Of a DNA stretch of 64,000 bases, positions 10,869 through 23,070 are shown one piece after another. Both the position numbers and the translations under genes were made by a program. The notes under the pieces were generated by a model. The model worked only from the letters and a program-made list of their open reading frames with translations, made no database searches and was not told the DNA's origin. Origin of the DNA: Zoroaster sp. YZ-2022 (taxonomy: Eukaryota; Echinodermata; Asteroidea; Forcipulatida; Zoroasteridae); the NCBI GenBank assembly GCA_029582265.1, contig CM055828.1, positions 35,375,072 through 35,439,071 of the forward strand. The letters are read 5' to 3'. How positions within the stretch are numbered: position 1 is the first letter of the stretch; every line of letters begins with the position of its first letter.

Positions 10869-13448
10869 GTGTGGTATTTTTGGGGATTCAAAATGGCTGC
10901 CGCTGCACTTCTGGTGAATTCACGTGTTTTAGGACAATCAGCGTTGATCAGCTATAGAGTTCAGTGACTCTCTACGCACGGCCAGACTCATTTGCTAATT
11001 ATTAGATGACAAGTCGTACAATGGTAATGCGTAGACTTCACTCGACACATCATCAAATGCTACTTCAGCCATGTCAATTCATCCCTGCTCCATTGTAATC
11101 AAAGTTAAACCCATTTATTTATCGCGCCTTCGAGTTGCAGTAACAGTTTCCAGAATCTAAAATAAATTGACTGTATAGCCTGTATGCCGGACTCAAATTA
11201 AGAATTAATTCCGTCTGAAATCGTAGGTGACAGTTTATCGGAGAAGACACAAATGAAATGACTAGAGTATACAGTCAGGAGGCTGTGCGTGAAGCTGTTG
11301 TCAAGGTGATTTTGTCAGTCAGTACATTTTAGCCTGTGTTATAAGGGATCGGCAGACAAATCTCGCCAAGAACTCGAAAGTGTGTGTGCAACTGTAGCCT
11401 CGGGGCAAATTATTCAGTCGAATAGTCAAGAAAAAATATCAACATTTACTTTATTATGCATTGGGAATACTATTTAATTGAATTGCCACGAGCTTCGATT
11501 TAATTTTAAATGTTTAGCTCTGCACAGATACCATGGCAAGAGATTAAAATTAACATTACCTTTAAATTAAACTATTTCAACAAATTTAACTCTTCAAATA
11601 TTATCTTCAACTCGTTATATACGAACTAAACGCAGGTTGTTTATTTATCCTAATGAAAGTACTAAAGTTGCAGAGAAACGGATATTGACAAATGCCACCC
11701 AAAAGTCAAACCGATCTGTGGATCTGCTGGAATTTATCGACCTCTAGACTTTCTAATTGCACTTTTATTCCCAAGACTCCCTTGTTGCTAAAAGGTTATT
11801 GTGTGCACTCTTCACACGACGGCTGATTAATTAAACAAAACTCTGGAAGCTGTATATGTAGCCTCGCTTCCAGATAGTCTCACTTCCAGTAAACCTCACT
11901 TTAAGCCAGTCTCGTTTTAGATTTACTCCCTTTTTCAGGTAATTGCGACATCCAAAGTTCACTTACTGTCTTAGAATATTATTTCACGTTTTTCCATACA
12001 AAATGAGTTGTCTTGCCGTATTATGCGACTTGTATAAATATGTCTACTATAGATATAATTTGAACTTAAAAGCAGGATAAGGGGCATTGTTTATCGGTCC
12101 ATATTTCATATATAATCATCGATTGTTTATCGAGTAGGACTGTCCTGTCAAGTTGGTCAAAGTATATGTTATCTCTCTGTACTCAGGGCGTGACTGAGTT
12201 TTCAGCATTGCTTATACGTTTATAGTAGGGAGGGAGTGGGGTTTGGCCATAACACTTTGTATATTAGTGCAGTACCCTGTCTATATGGTTTAATACTGAG
12301 TATTATTAATCGATTAAAATTGTTAAGGTTCATTGGCTCTTTTAAGTTTAATTGCTACTGACATTTGCTTTGAAAATTGTGGCCCGTAACATTTAAGGCG
12401 TACGTGTTCATTGTGGCTGAGAGCTGCATAATTTGTCAGGAAATACAAACAGTAGTATCACAGCACCTGAATCAACATAAAAGCATGCATTTACTGATAC
12501 CCCATGATGATTGCCATGCATTATGCATTATTTGTATTGTACGATTGTTGACTATGATGAAAAGAGAGAATTCTATTCTTAAAACCTTAATAGCATCTCT
12601 TACCAAAAAAAATATTTTATTCAGCTTTAGGTAGGCTAAGTTGTATGTTAAGGTGTGAACAGTTTCTGTTTTTGAGTATTCCAATGGTGTACACTGTTTT
12701 ATTTTGGAGAACTGTTCGCAGAAGAGTCGCGTGTCAATAAAACAAATATAAATCTGCAATGTAAATTTAAAAAATACATTGAATTTTTGCATCACTTGGC
12801 ATGCATTAAGTGTTGAATCTTTGCGGTTTAAACGTAAACCCTTTTTAGTAAAACATTGTTGGTGCCAACGTGTGATGGAGTGTCGTGTGAAAATGCCGTA
12901 AGAGGGAAATGTAATGTATTTAATTTGATTGAGAGATTACATTTTATCTGCATGTCATAACCAACGTTTTCTTTTTTTGCAAGAGAAGCATCTTGAGAGA
13001 TGATACAGTACATGGGAGACACTGGTTAATTTATGTAGGCCTATGAATAAATCTGTTTTATGGATATTGTATTTCATTTCTTAAAGATTCTTAATTGAAG
13101 AAATGAAGAAATTCCAATTTTAGATTTTCTAATATTTGCGAAGAACCTAAATTTCGAATTTTCTATATGCATGCATGCTTGGCTGGTGTGGTTTATTTTT
13201 AGAGGCTTTGGTTTGAAGGTGGTTTGTGAGATGGCGTGATTTGGCAAATTGTTTATTTTTTTCCCATCAAGTAAGACCAGTTAAACGGTTTGCAGTGGAT
13301 GGAGCTCAATTGTAGGTTATTGATGTTTGATGTCTACAGTACTGAAAGCTATAAATAACACAATAAAGACCCTGATTGTTATCACCGAATCGTGTATTGT
13401 CACAACGTAACCAAGCCATTTCTTCATTCTCCTTGATTGAAGGCCGGT
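10869..13448. other. Non-coding stretch, no gene recognised
   Basis: AT-rich unique-looking sequence. I see no convincing exon, tRNA or tandem array. ORFs at 12377-12795 overlap on both strands without any family resemblance. Confidence 0.45.
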
Positions 13449-13570
13449 CCATACTTCAAGCGAATGCTAAAACGAAGCGACTATCATGACGTCAACAATG
13501 CTGAAATATAGCCCTTTCATTGTCAACGTCACAGTAATTCGCTTTGCTTCCAAATTCGCAGGAAGTATGA
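13449..13570. repeat. Short fold-back element
   Basis: The left arm CATACTTCAAGCGAAT...GAAGCGA and the right arm, complement of CATACTTCCTGCGAAT...AAAGCGA, pair over roughly 50 bp. A palindromic GACGT core (GACGTCAACAATG against GACGTTGACAATG) lies nearer the centre. This is probably a decayed miniature inverted-repeat element. Confidence 0.65.
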
Positions 13571-14337
13571 ATCTGCATTTTGTCAATATCAGCTCTCCCC
13601 ATTGTCCCCTTGTATAAGACAACTTTGCAATTAAGCCCTGTGTGCACATAATGTTATCAGTCACAGTGGGGTGGATGGACCATCACAAAATAACATCAGG
13701 GCTGTATACACAATGGAAATACCAGCTGCTAATTATTTCAATAAAAAAAACGTTTTCTCCATCGAAAGCAATCTGGAATAAAATAAAAAAATTCCCTCTG
13801 AATAGGACAGACAGAATTGGGGAAAAAACTATGTCTTAATTATTGCATACACGTGCAATGGTAATACTGACACAGTTTGTTGGTAATACATTTTGTATTT
13901 GCTACTGAAAGGTCTGGGCGGGGAAAACAGACATGCAGACCTATACTGTAGCTATCGACTAGACAAATATCTATCAAATAAACCAGTCGTATATTATTTG
14001 TATTAGACACAGTTAAAGGTAAGGCATATAACTGGTTATTCAAACATAACTAATAATCACATGTTAATGTAAAACTAACGTGGTGTTAATCTCTTCATTA
14101 TGGTATCAATCTTCCCAACGGATATGCTTTTGTCTGAGGCTGTGTAATTTTTTTTACGAACAGTAAAATCTTCGGAAAGACTATTTCCTAAATTCCATAT
14201 TATAAAGAATTCGAAAATTCTAAACGCATTTGGGTAATTCCACGGTTACTAACGTTTCATTTGTGAGGTATTGGGCCCACTCTTAATGCCATAATTTCCT
14301 GACTTATATAATTCACTCATAAATTATTTTTTAAAGA

Positions 14338-14513
14338 AGTTGCATTATACCCAGACCGTACTCAGTACAAACAAATAACTTCAGAAATGTTTTATTTGTA
14401 CGCTTTATAAGAGAAACAATTCTGGTTACTCAAGTTACATTTTCTCTAATATAGCATCCATTTTTGGAAAATGATTATTTTTGTGCCGAGTAAGGTCTGG
14501 GTATAATGCAACT
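14338..14513. mobile_element. Miniature inverted-repeat element (AGTTGCATTATACCCAGACC)
   Basis: The 20-bp end AGTTGCATTATACCCAGACC at 14338 is repeated in inverse orientation at 14494-14513 without mismatch. The 176-bp body is AT-rich and non-coding. I could not fix the superfamily because the target duplication is unclear. Confidence 0.75.
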
Positions 14514-14540
14514 ATAGGCCTACTGTAAATAAAAACGGAT

Positions 14541-14674
14541 GAGTGAAATATATAGGTAAAACTTGTAGCTTTGCATGGTGAGGATGATAAGTAAGACTAA
14601 TTGCGGTGACACCACGTGGAATCTCAATTGAGTAGTAATTAGTTCTGAAAAGAACTGGTGGAGTGAAATATATA
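14541..14674 (+). mobile_element. Short retroposon-like insert with 14-bp direct repeats
   Basis: A 106-bp segment (14555-14660) is bounded by identical 14-bp repeats GAGTGAAATATATA. The segment (GTAAAACTTGTAGCTTTGCA ... TTAGTTCTGAAAAGAAC) matches the first part of longer copies at 33031-33195 and 49186-49430. A 14-bp duplication is long for DNA transposons and fits LINE-type target-primed insertion. Confidence 0.65.
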
Positions 14675-14813
14675 TATGACATTAAGAATAGGCCCAAAAC
14701 GTAAAAAATGTAACCATGGAATTGCCGACTTACACTATTTTTTCTTTTACGATACAACGTAATAAGCGCCAATGTCCATGTTCATCTTCATTCATGTTCA
14801 TTATAAAACTCTA

Positions 14814-15032
14814 CCTGACTGCAGGCACGTAGCTACGAGGGGGCACGGGGGGGGGGGGGGCACGTGTCCCCCCAAAAAATGTCAGAGTTTCAAAAATTCA
14901 AAGGGGTGGACCATCCCCCCCCCCATACCAACAAATAATTGTGCGAAAAATTATGGCTCACAAGAGCATGCACGGAATGTGCCCCCCCCCCCCCCACAAA
15001 ATTCCAACTCTGGCTACGTGCCTACCTGACTG
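14814..15032 (+). mobile_element. hAT-type miniature element with 8-bp duplication CCTGACTG
   Basis: The body at 14822-15024 begins CAGGCACGTAGC and ends with the complement of TAGGCACGTAGC. CCTGACTG lies directly outside both ends (14814-14821, 15025-15032). Homopolymer G and C runs occupy the interior, so the exact length may be affected by sequencing. It is non-coding. Confidence 0.8.
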
Positions 15033-15145
15033 TAGAAGGAGTTTTTAACATTACCAATGTTGTACCTTCCCATTAAAGCAATATACATTAATTATATTGC
15101 GTGGGTTATATTTTATATCTTATAACCATATGGGACTACTTTAAA

Positions 15146-15669
15146 TTAAAAGGGAATGCACACTATTGGTATTTGGTACCGTGTGTTCATATCAACCCTC
15201 TAGTTTTCAAGAAACATTTTATAAAACTATACATGTGAAGTTTCATCATGCAGGTGCTCATTTTTTTTAAAGAAAGTACATGGGCGGATCCAGAACATTT
15301 TTAGGGGGGGCTGAGAATCAAAAACAATTATTTTTCAGTACTACAAAAAATACAATGAAATAATCAAAGCACAGTGAGGGAATGGGAGTGCGTTCTCCCC
15401 TCCCCTCCCCCCCTCTCTCTCTCTCTCTTTCTCTCCCTTTTTTAATTTTTTTTTAAAAACGATTTTAGGGGGAGGGGCTACAGCCCCCTTAGTCCCCTTA
15501 GGCCCCCCCCCCTGGATCCGCCAATGAAGTACTTCAGACGAAATTATTTCTCAAGATGATAAAAACGTTTACCAACTTCACCAATTCAAAATAAAGCATT
15601 TTGGATAATAATTAGTCAATTAGTAAATTTGTTAATCTGGTGATTACCATATCTGGTGATTCCCTTTAA
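15146..15669 (+). mobile_element. TTAA-flanked inverted-repeat element containing a nested element
   Basis: The ends AAGGGAATGCACAC (15150) and the complement of AAGGGAATCACCAG (ending 15665) sit just inside TTAA on both sides. TTAA duplications mark Kolobok or piggyBac elements. A second element (15280-15526) is inserted inside. A related copy is at 29861-30222. Confidence 0.68.
15274..15532 (+). mobile_element. GGCGGATCCAG inverted-repeat element nested in the TTAA element
   Basis: The ends GGCGGATCCAG and CTGGATCCGCC bound a ~247-bp body with homopolymer runs and a CT microsatellite at 15395-15435. AAGTAC stands on both flanks (15274-15279, 15527-15532) and may be the target duplication. 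A second family member begins at 60888, where part of it has become a minisatellite. Confidence 0.7.
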
Positions 15670-15871
15670 AACCGTCTCATAGTATTATGTTGAATATGTA
15701 AATAATATTGCTGGTGGGTGAATCGTACAAATAGCTTACAAGCTGCGTAATTATATTGTATGATTCGTGTAGGCATATATGCTATTCGTACAAATGCAAA
15801 TTACTTATAACTGCCCTTGTTAGTCATATTACTGTGTCTGAATAATGATTGAATACTAATAATTATCTTTC

Positions 15872-16405
15872 CAACGTAATATATCGCCCGTATTTAGGCC
15901 GATTTGATGGTAACAAAAAATGTTGAATTGCTATTTTTCTGGGTTTAATGAAGTTATAAACTTTCATTTGAGACATTGAACGAAAAAATCTGTCAAGGAT
16001 TAGTATCAGCAAAATAACAACTCAAATGAATAAAATGCTGACCTACCGTACTAATCATCAGCTTGCTTGTGACCACACAATTTATTATACGAAACGGCCA
16101 TTGGGCGTGTGCAGTCTTCCCAAACCAACAAATGCATATGCCTTCAGGTATATTATAGTTATACTAGCCACATCAACATTTCAAGCTAAATTAGTTAACT
16201 GCGTTCCTAATTTGATACTTTATAAGGATCAACTAATGTTCTTCATTAACAAAATAACAAAATAACAAAAAAATCATAATAATTCTTGACAGATTTGTTT
16301 GTTTAATGTCTCAAATGAAAGCTTATAACTTCCTTAACACCGGAAAACTAACAATTCAACAATCAAATCGACCCAAATACGGGCAATATATCTTTAAACG
16401 TTGTA
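15872..16405. repeat. Fold-back element with ~130-bp arms
   Basis: The arm at 15872-16003 (CGCCCGTATTT, GAAGTTATAAACTTTCATTT, AATCTGTCAAG) recurs inverted at 16275-16403 (complement: GCCCGTATTT, GAAGTTATAAGCTTTCATTT, AATCTGTCAAG). The spacer is ~270 bp without a recognisable gene. The plus-strand ORF at 16026-16265 lies in the spacer and shows no family resemblance. Confidence 0.75.
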
Positions 16406-18253
16406 TTGTCTGAAAACAACTGAACTTTGTGACACAGTTCGATTGTGGATGTTTAAAAGTATTTGATAATAAATTAATATAAAAAACACAGCCCTTTAGA
16501 CATAGTATCTTCATTGATAAACCAATATTTCTGTCTATGAAAAGTATTCTTTTGGGCAATTATCAAAAGTTTGTTATGCGATCGTAATGCAACCTTAAAT
16601 ATTGTGGATACAAAATATTTGTGACACAATGTTTTCCATAATAGTATCTCGTTAATGCCGTCTCCGTTACAAATCTATAATTACAAATTAATATTCATAA
16701 TTGTCTAGAAAAGTAAGGATTCATTAAGCAAACAAATTCACTTAATCATCATGAAGACTGGATGCACAGTTTACTAAATTTGTAAATTCAGAACTCTGGC
16801 ACCATACGGATCGATTCGTCGGATCCGATCGAGAGAGTGAATTACTCCGCACGATTATGACAAAAACATCGTCTCATAAAAGACAAACTCTGCTTTGATG
16901 TTAACTATAGACAATAATTCGATACCCTCATATCGTCTGTATTTGTAATCTCGCTAGAGGCGTTCGGCTCGAATGTCAGTCCGCAAAGTGCCGTATGGAA
17001 GGCTCGTAGTCCCCCTGTGGAGCATGGGATAACACAAGATGTAGGCTAAACATAAACCAAAACATCTCGGAAGCGAATGAAGTGTGAATGAAACCTCAGA
17101 CGTGAGAATCTGGTGTAGAACATGTCGGCTCAGTCCAATCTTTGAGAGCGTCGTTACAAGATATTACGAGCATCATACTTTGTTTCAAGAAGGATTTATC
17201 GCTGATGGACACAAATTAGAGGTCAAGTAGATTAAATGTATCAACTTTCAGGATAAACGTGTCTACGGTATGCCAGTGGAAATAATTTCACGAATCTCGT
17301 AATTATACTTAAATTTCCACAACTGACAACAGTTGGTTGTTTCAAGAAAAACAGGGCATCATAAATTAAAACATTATAAATAAAGAATTAGCTATTGCAA
17401 ACTGTTTACTAACCAAAAGAACCTGTAATATTTATGCAAACAAAATAACAGGTGTCCTTTTGTTTCGACCCTAGCAGAGTATTTATCAAAGACTGTATAC
17501 ATTAAACATCTCTGTATTCATCCCTGTAACTATAGTCAAATAAAATGCTAAAGTTCAGCAGTATAAATATTAAATATTAATTAGTTTCGATATTCCAACA
17601 TAAATTTACTGCAATGAATATGTAACATTATTTTCAAAGACAAAAGTATCCTTTTGACTGACTACTTACACCAAAACCATTTATCCTGCCATCTAAACTC
17701 GATGAAGTGATCGTAAATGTGTCTGGCCTTGTGCCAACAAAAAATCCCTACCCGCACGTTTGCAAATATTTCAACAATATCGAAGAAGTTAGACAATGTG
17801 ACCTGGCATTTTTATTTGAATTTAAAGGCATTCAGTCGATTGTGGATGGTGCAGGAAATTCGACGTTGTAAATATAAGGAGGTCACGAATAACTGCAGAT
17901 GGCCGTTTCCCAATCGAGAAATAGGTTAAGTGCTGTGTATTTGTTGTTACTCGTCACTAAGCAATGGATGAAAGACACAAGTAAATGCAGTATTAAAAGA
18001 CCTTGTAAATACTTTGCAAGATGGAAATAATCGACAAGGTCTGTTCTTCCACAGAGGAAGGAATACCTTTCTCTATACGGTACTACAGTAGCGCGGAACT
18101 CACCGGAACTATTTTCCATCTAGTTTTTTCTTTATATATTGCCTTCTTAAATATTTCGTTTATATTTTAAAAGTAAACTATGGGATTTATAATTAAACAA
18201 TAAACGAATCGCTGAGTTTGAATGGAAAACTTACTCACGTGTAAAATTGAGGT
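16406..18253. other. Non-coding stretch before the satellite array
   Basis: No gene recognised. The motif TTTCGACCCTAGCAGAG at 17463-17479 belongs to the repeat family seen at 50880 and 60241. Otherwise the sequence is AT-rich without clear structure. Confidence 0.45.
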
Positions 18254-21200
18254 GATGATATCAATCTCCCCATATATAATGAATATGATATCAATCTCCC
18301 CATATATAATTAATATGATATCAATCTCCCCATATATAATGAATATGATATCAATCTCCCCATATATAATGAATATGATATCAATCTCCCCATATATAAT
18401 TAATATGATATCAATCTCCCCATATATAATTAATATGATATCAATCTCCCCATATATAATGAATATGATATCAATCTCCCCATATATAATTAATATGATA
18501 TCAATCTCCCATATATAATTAATATGATATCAATCTCCCATATATAATTAATATGATATCAATCTCCCCATACCTAATTAATATGATATCAATCTCCACA
18601 TATATAATTAATATGATATCAATCTCCCCATATATAATTAATATGATATCAATCTCCCCATATATAATGAATATGATATCAATCTCCCCATATATAATTA
18701 ATATGATATCAATCTCCCCATATATAATTAATATGATATCAATCTCCCCATATATAATTAATATGATATCAATCTCCCCATATATAATTAATATGATATC
18801 AATCTCCCCATATATAATTAATATGATATCAATCTCCCCATATATAATTAATATGATATCAATCTCCCCATATATAATTAATATGATATCAATCTCCCCA
18901 TATATAATTAATATGATATCAATCTTCCCATATATAATTAATATGATATCAATCTCCCCATATATAATTAATATGATATCAATCTCCGCATATATAATTA
19001 ATATGATATCAATCTCCCCATATATAATTAATATGATATCAATCTCCGCATATATAATTAATATGATATCAATCTCCCCATATATAATTAATATGATATC
19101 AATCTCCCCATATATAATTAATATGATATCAATCTCCCCATATATAATTAATATGATATCAATCTCCCCATATATAATGAATATGATATCAATCTCCCCA
19201 TATATAATGAATATGATATCAATCTCCCCATATATAATGAATATGATATCAATCTCCCCATATATAATGAATATGATATCAATCTCCCCATATATAATGA
19301 ATATGATATCAATCTCCCCATATATAATTAATATGATATCAATCTCCCATATATAATGAATATGATATCAATCTCCCCATATATAATTAATATGATATCA
19401 ATCTCCCCATATATAATGAATATGATATCAATCTCCCCATATATAATTAATATGATATCAATCTCCCCATATATAATTAATATGATATCAATCTCCCCAT
19501 ATATAATTAATATGATATCAATCTCCCCATATATAATTAATATGATATCAATCTCCCCATATATAATGAATATGATATCAATCTCCCCATATATAATTAA
19601 TATGATATCAATCTCCCCATATATAATGAATATGATATCAATCTCCCCATATATGATTAATATGATATGAATCTCCCCATATATAATTAATATGATATCA
19701 ATCTCCCCATATATAATTAATATGATATCAATCTCCCCATATATAATTAATATGATATCAATCTCCCCATATATAATTAATATGATATCAATCTCCCATA
19801 TATAATTAATATGATATCAATCTCCCATATATAATTAATATGATATCAATCTCCCATATATAATTAATATGATATCAATCTCCCATATATAATTAATATG
19901 ATATCAATCTCCCATATATAATTAATATGATATCAATCTCCCCATATATAATTAATATGATATCAATCTCCCATATATAATTAATATGATATCAATCTCC
20001 CATATATAATGAATATGATATCAATCTCCCATATATAATTAATATGATATCAATCTCCCATATATAATGAATATGATATCAATCTCCCCATATATAATTA
20101 ATATGATATCAATCTCCCATATATAATTAATATGATATCAATCTCCCATATATAATTAATATGATATCAATCTCCCATATATAATTAATATGATATCAAT
20201 CTCCCATATATAATTAATATGATATCAATCTCCCATATATAATTAATATGATATCAATCTCCCCATATATAATTAATATGATATCAATCTCCCCATATAT
20301 AATTAATATGATATCAATCTCCCCATATATAATTAATATGATATCAATCTTCCCATATATAATTAATATGATATCAATCTCCCATATATAATTAATATGA
20401 TATCAATCTCCCATATATAATTAATATGATATCAATCTCCCATATATAATTAATATGATATCAATCTCCCATATATAATTAATATGATATCAATCTCCCA
20501 TATATAATTAATATGATATCAATCTCCCATATATAATTAATATGATATCAATCTCCCCATATATAATTAATATGATATCAATCTCCCCATATATAATTAA
20601 TATGATATCAATCTCCCCATATATAATTAATATGATATCAATCTCCCCATATATAATTAATATGATATCAATCTTCCCATATATAATTAATATGATATCA
20701 ATCTTCCCATATATAATTAATATGATATCAATCTCCCCATATATAATTAATATGATATCAATCTCCGCATATATAATGAATATGATATCAATCTCCGCAT
20801 ATATAATTAATATGATATCAATCTCCGCATATATAATGAATATGATATCAATCTCCCCATATATAATTAATATGATATCAATCTCCCCATATATAATTAA
20901 TATGATATCAATCTCCATATATAATTAATATGATATCAATCTCCCATATATAATTAATATGATATCAATCTCCCATATATAATTAATATGATATCAATCT
21001 CCCATATATAATTAATATGATATCAATCTCCCATATATAATTAATATGATATCAATCTCCCATATATAATTAATATGATATCAATCTCCCATATATAATT
21101 AATATGATATCAATCTCTATATATAATTAATATGATATCAATCTCCCATATATAATTAATATGATATCAATCTCCCATATATAATTAATATGATATCAAT

Positions 21201-22612
21201 CTCCCATATATAATTAATATGATATCAATCTCCCATATATAATTAATATGATATCAATCTCCCATATATAATTAATATGATATCAATCTCCCATATATAA
21301 TTAATATGATATCAATCTCCCCATATATAATTAATATGATATCAATCTCCCCATATATAATTAATATGATATCAATCTCCCCATATATAATTAATATGAT
21401 ATCAATCTTCCCATAAAAAATTAATATGATAACAATCTCCCCATATATAATTAATAAGATATCAATCTCCGCATATATAATGAATATGATATCAATCTTC
21501 CCATATATAATTAATATGATATCAATCTCCCCATATATAATTAATATGATATCAATCTCCGCATATATAATGAATATGATATCAATCTCCCCATATATAA
21601 TGAATATGATATCAATCTCCCCATATATAATGAATATGATATCAATCTCCCCATATATAATGAATATGATATCAATCTCCCCATATATAATTAATATGAT
21701 ATCAATCTCCCCATATATAATTAATATGATATCAATCTCCCCATATATAATTAATATGATATCAATCTCCGCATATATAATGAATATGATATCAATCTCC
21801 CCATATATAATTAATATGATATCAATCTCCGCATATATAATTAATATGATATCAATCTCCCCATATATAATTAATATGATATCAATCTCCCCATATATAA
21901 TTAATATGATATCAATCTCCCCATATATAATTAATATGATATCAATCTCCCCATATATAATTAATATGATATCAATCTCCCCATATATAATTAATATGAT
22001 ATCAATCTCCCATATATAATTAATATGATATCAATCTCCCATATATAATTAATATGATATCAATCTCCATATATAATTAATATGATATCAATCTCCCATA
22101 TATAATTAATATGATATCAATCTCCCATATATAATTAATATGATATCAATCTCCCCATATATAATTAATATGATATCAATCTCCCCATATATAATTAATA
22201 TGATATCAATCTCCCATATATAATTAATATGATATCAATCTCCCATATATAATTAATATGATATCAATCTCCCATATATAATTAATATGATATCAATCTC
22301 CCCATATATAATTAATATGATATCAATCTCCCATATATAATTAATATGATATCAATCTCCATATATAATTAATATGATATCAATCTCCCATATATAATTA
22401 ATATGATATCAATCTCCCATATATAATTAATATGATATCAATCTCCCCATATATAATTAATATGATATCAATCTCCCCATATATAATTAATATGATATCA
22501 ATCTCCCCATATATAATTAATATGATATCAATCTCCCCATATATAATTAATATGATATCAATCTCCCCATATATAATTAATATGATATCAATCTCCCCAT
22601 ATATAATTAATA
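18254..22612. repeat. 4.36-kb satellite array of a 29/30-bp unit
   Basis: There are about 147 head-to-tail copies of ATGATATCAATCTCCCC followed by ATATATAATTAAT. The main length types are 30 bp (CCCC) and 29 bp (CCC), with a few 28-bp copies (CTCCATAT near 20912, 22065 and 22358). Substitution variants include ATAATGAAT for ATAATTAAT, CCGCAT for CCCCAT, and CTTCCC for CTCCCC. Length types come in blocks: mainly 30-mers at 18.55-19.34, 19.36-19.79, 20.54-20.91 and 21.31-22.01 kb, and mainly 29-mers at 19.79-20.26, 20.37-20.54 and 20.91-21.30 kb. The 30-bp blocks leave MISISPYIIN frames on the plus strand and EIDIILIIYG frames on the minus strand. These are periodicity artefacts and end wherever a 29-mer occurs. 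Confidence 0.98.
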
Positions 22613-22846
22613 CCAACAAAAATTAACCCATTGCCACAAGTTTATCGGAAAGAGTACCCTTTCCGAAATTCCATAGAAAGCCTCAAAGCACTTTACAAAT
22701 AGAAACAAATAGAAACAAATGTACAAAGAGACATAAATGTACAAAATGTACAACAGAAGAAAAATAATATGAGAGATGAGAGAGGTAAGAATGATAACGA
22801 AAAATCTGAATGCTTTTTCACTTTTTTGTCTCGTTAACGACAGAGC

Positions 22847-23070
22847 TTAAAGGGTCAGTATCGTCACGATCAGATCAGACTTTCGACAGGGCATGGAATC
22901 GATGTCCTAATTTTAAGATTAACACAGTGACTGAAAAATACTGGCTCATTTATGCAGCAGCAACGGTAATATGACCTTATCATGTGGGGTATTGTGGTAG
23001 TCACCGAGTTAATCTAAAACTAGCATTTAGATTCCATGCCCTGTTGATTGTGACGATACTACCCCTTTAA
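22847..23070. mobile_element. TTAA-flanked inverted-repeat element (AGGG..AGTATCGTC family), copy A
   Basis: The body at 22851-23066 lies between TTAA tetranucleotides. Left AGGGTCAGTATCGTCAC and right (complement) AGGGGTAGTATCGTCAC open ~75-bp arms that also share CAGGGCATGGAATC and CTAGTTTTA. Copies B (26492-26803) and C (50652-50858) have the same ends. A TTAA duplication with AGGG termini fits Kolobok or piggyBac non-autonomous elements. Confidence 0.85.

Noticed and set aside
18254..22612. CRISPR array
   Set aside because: There are no unique spacers. Units follow each other directly, and the genome is eukaryotic with introns. The same applies to the other arrays.
18222..22626. Long repetitive ORFs on both strands across the 18.2-22.6 kb array (MISISPYIIN and its antisense)
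   Set aside because: They exist only because the 30-bp unit is a multiple of three without a stop. Each frame breaks wherever a 29-bp unit appears. No start context, splice sites or conserved flanks.
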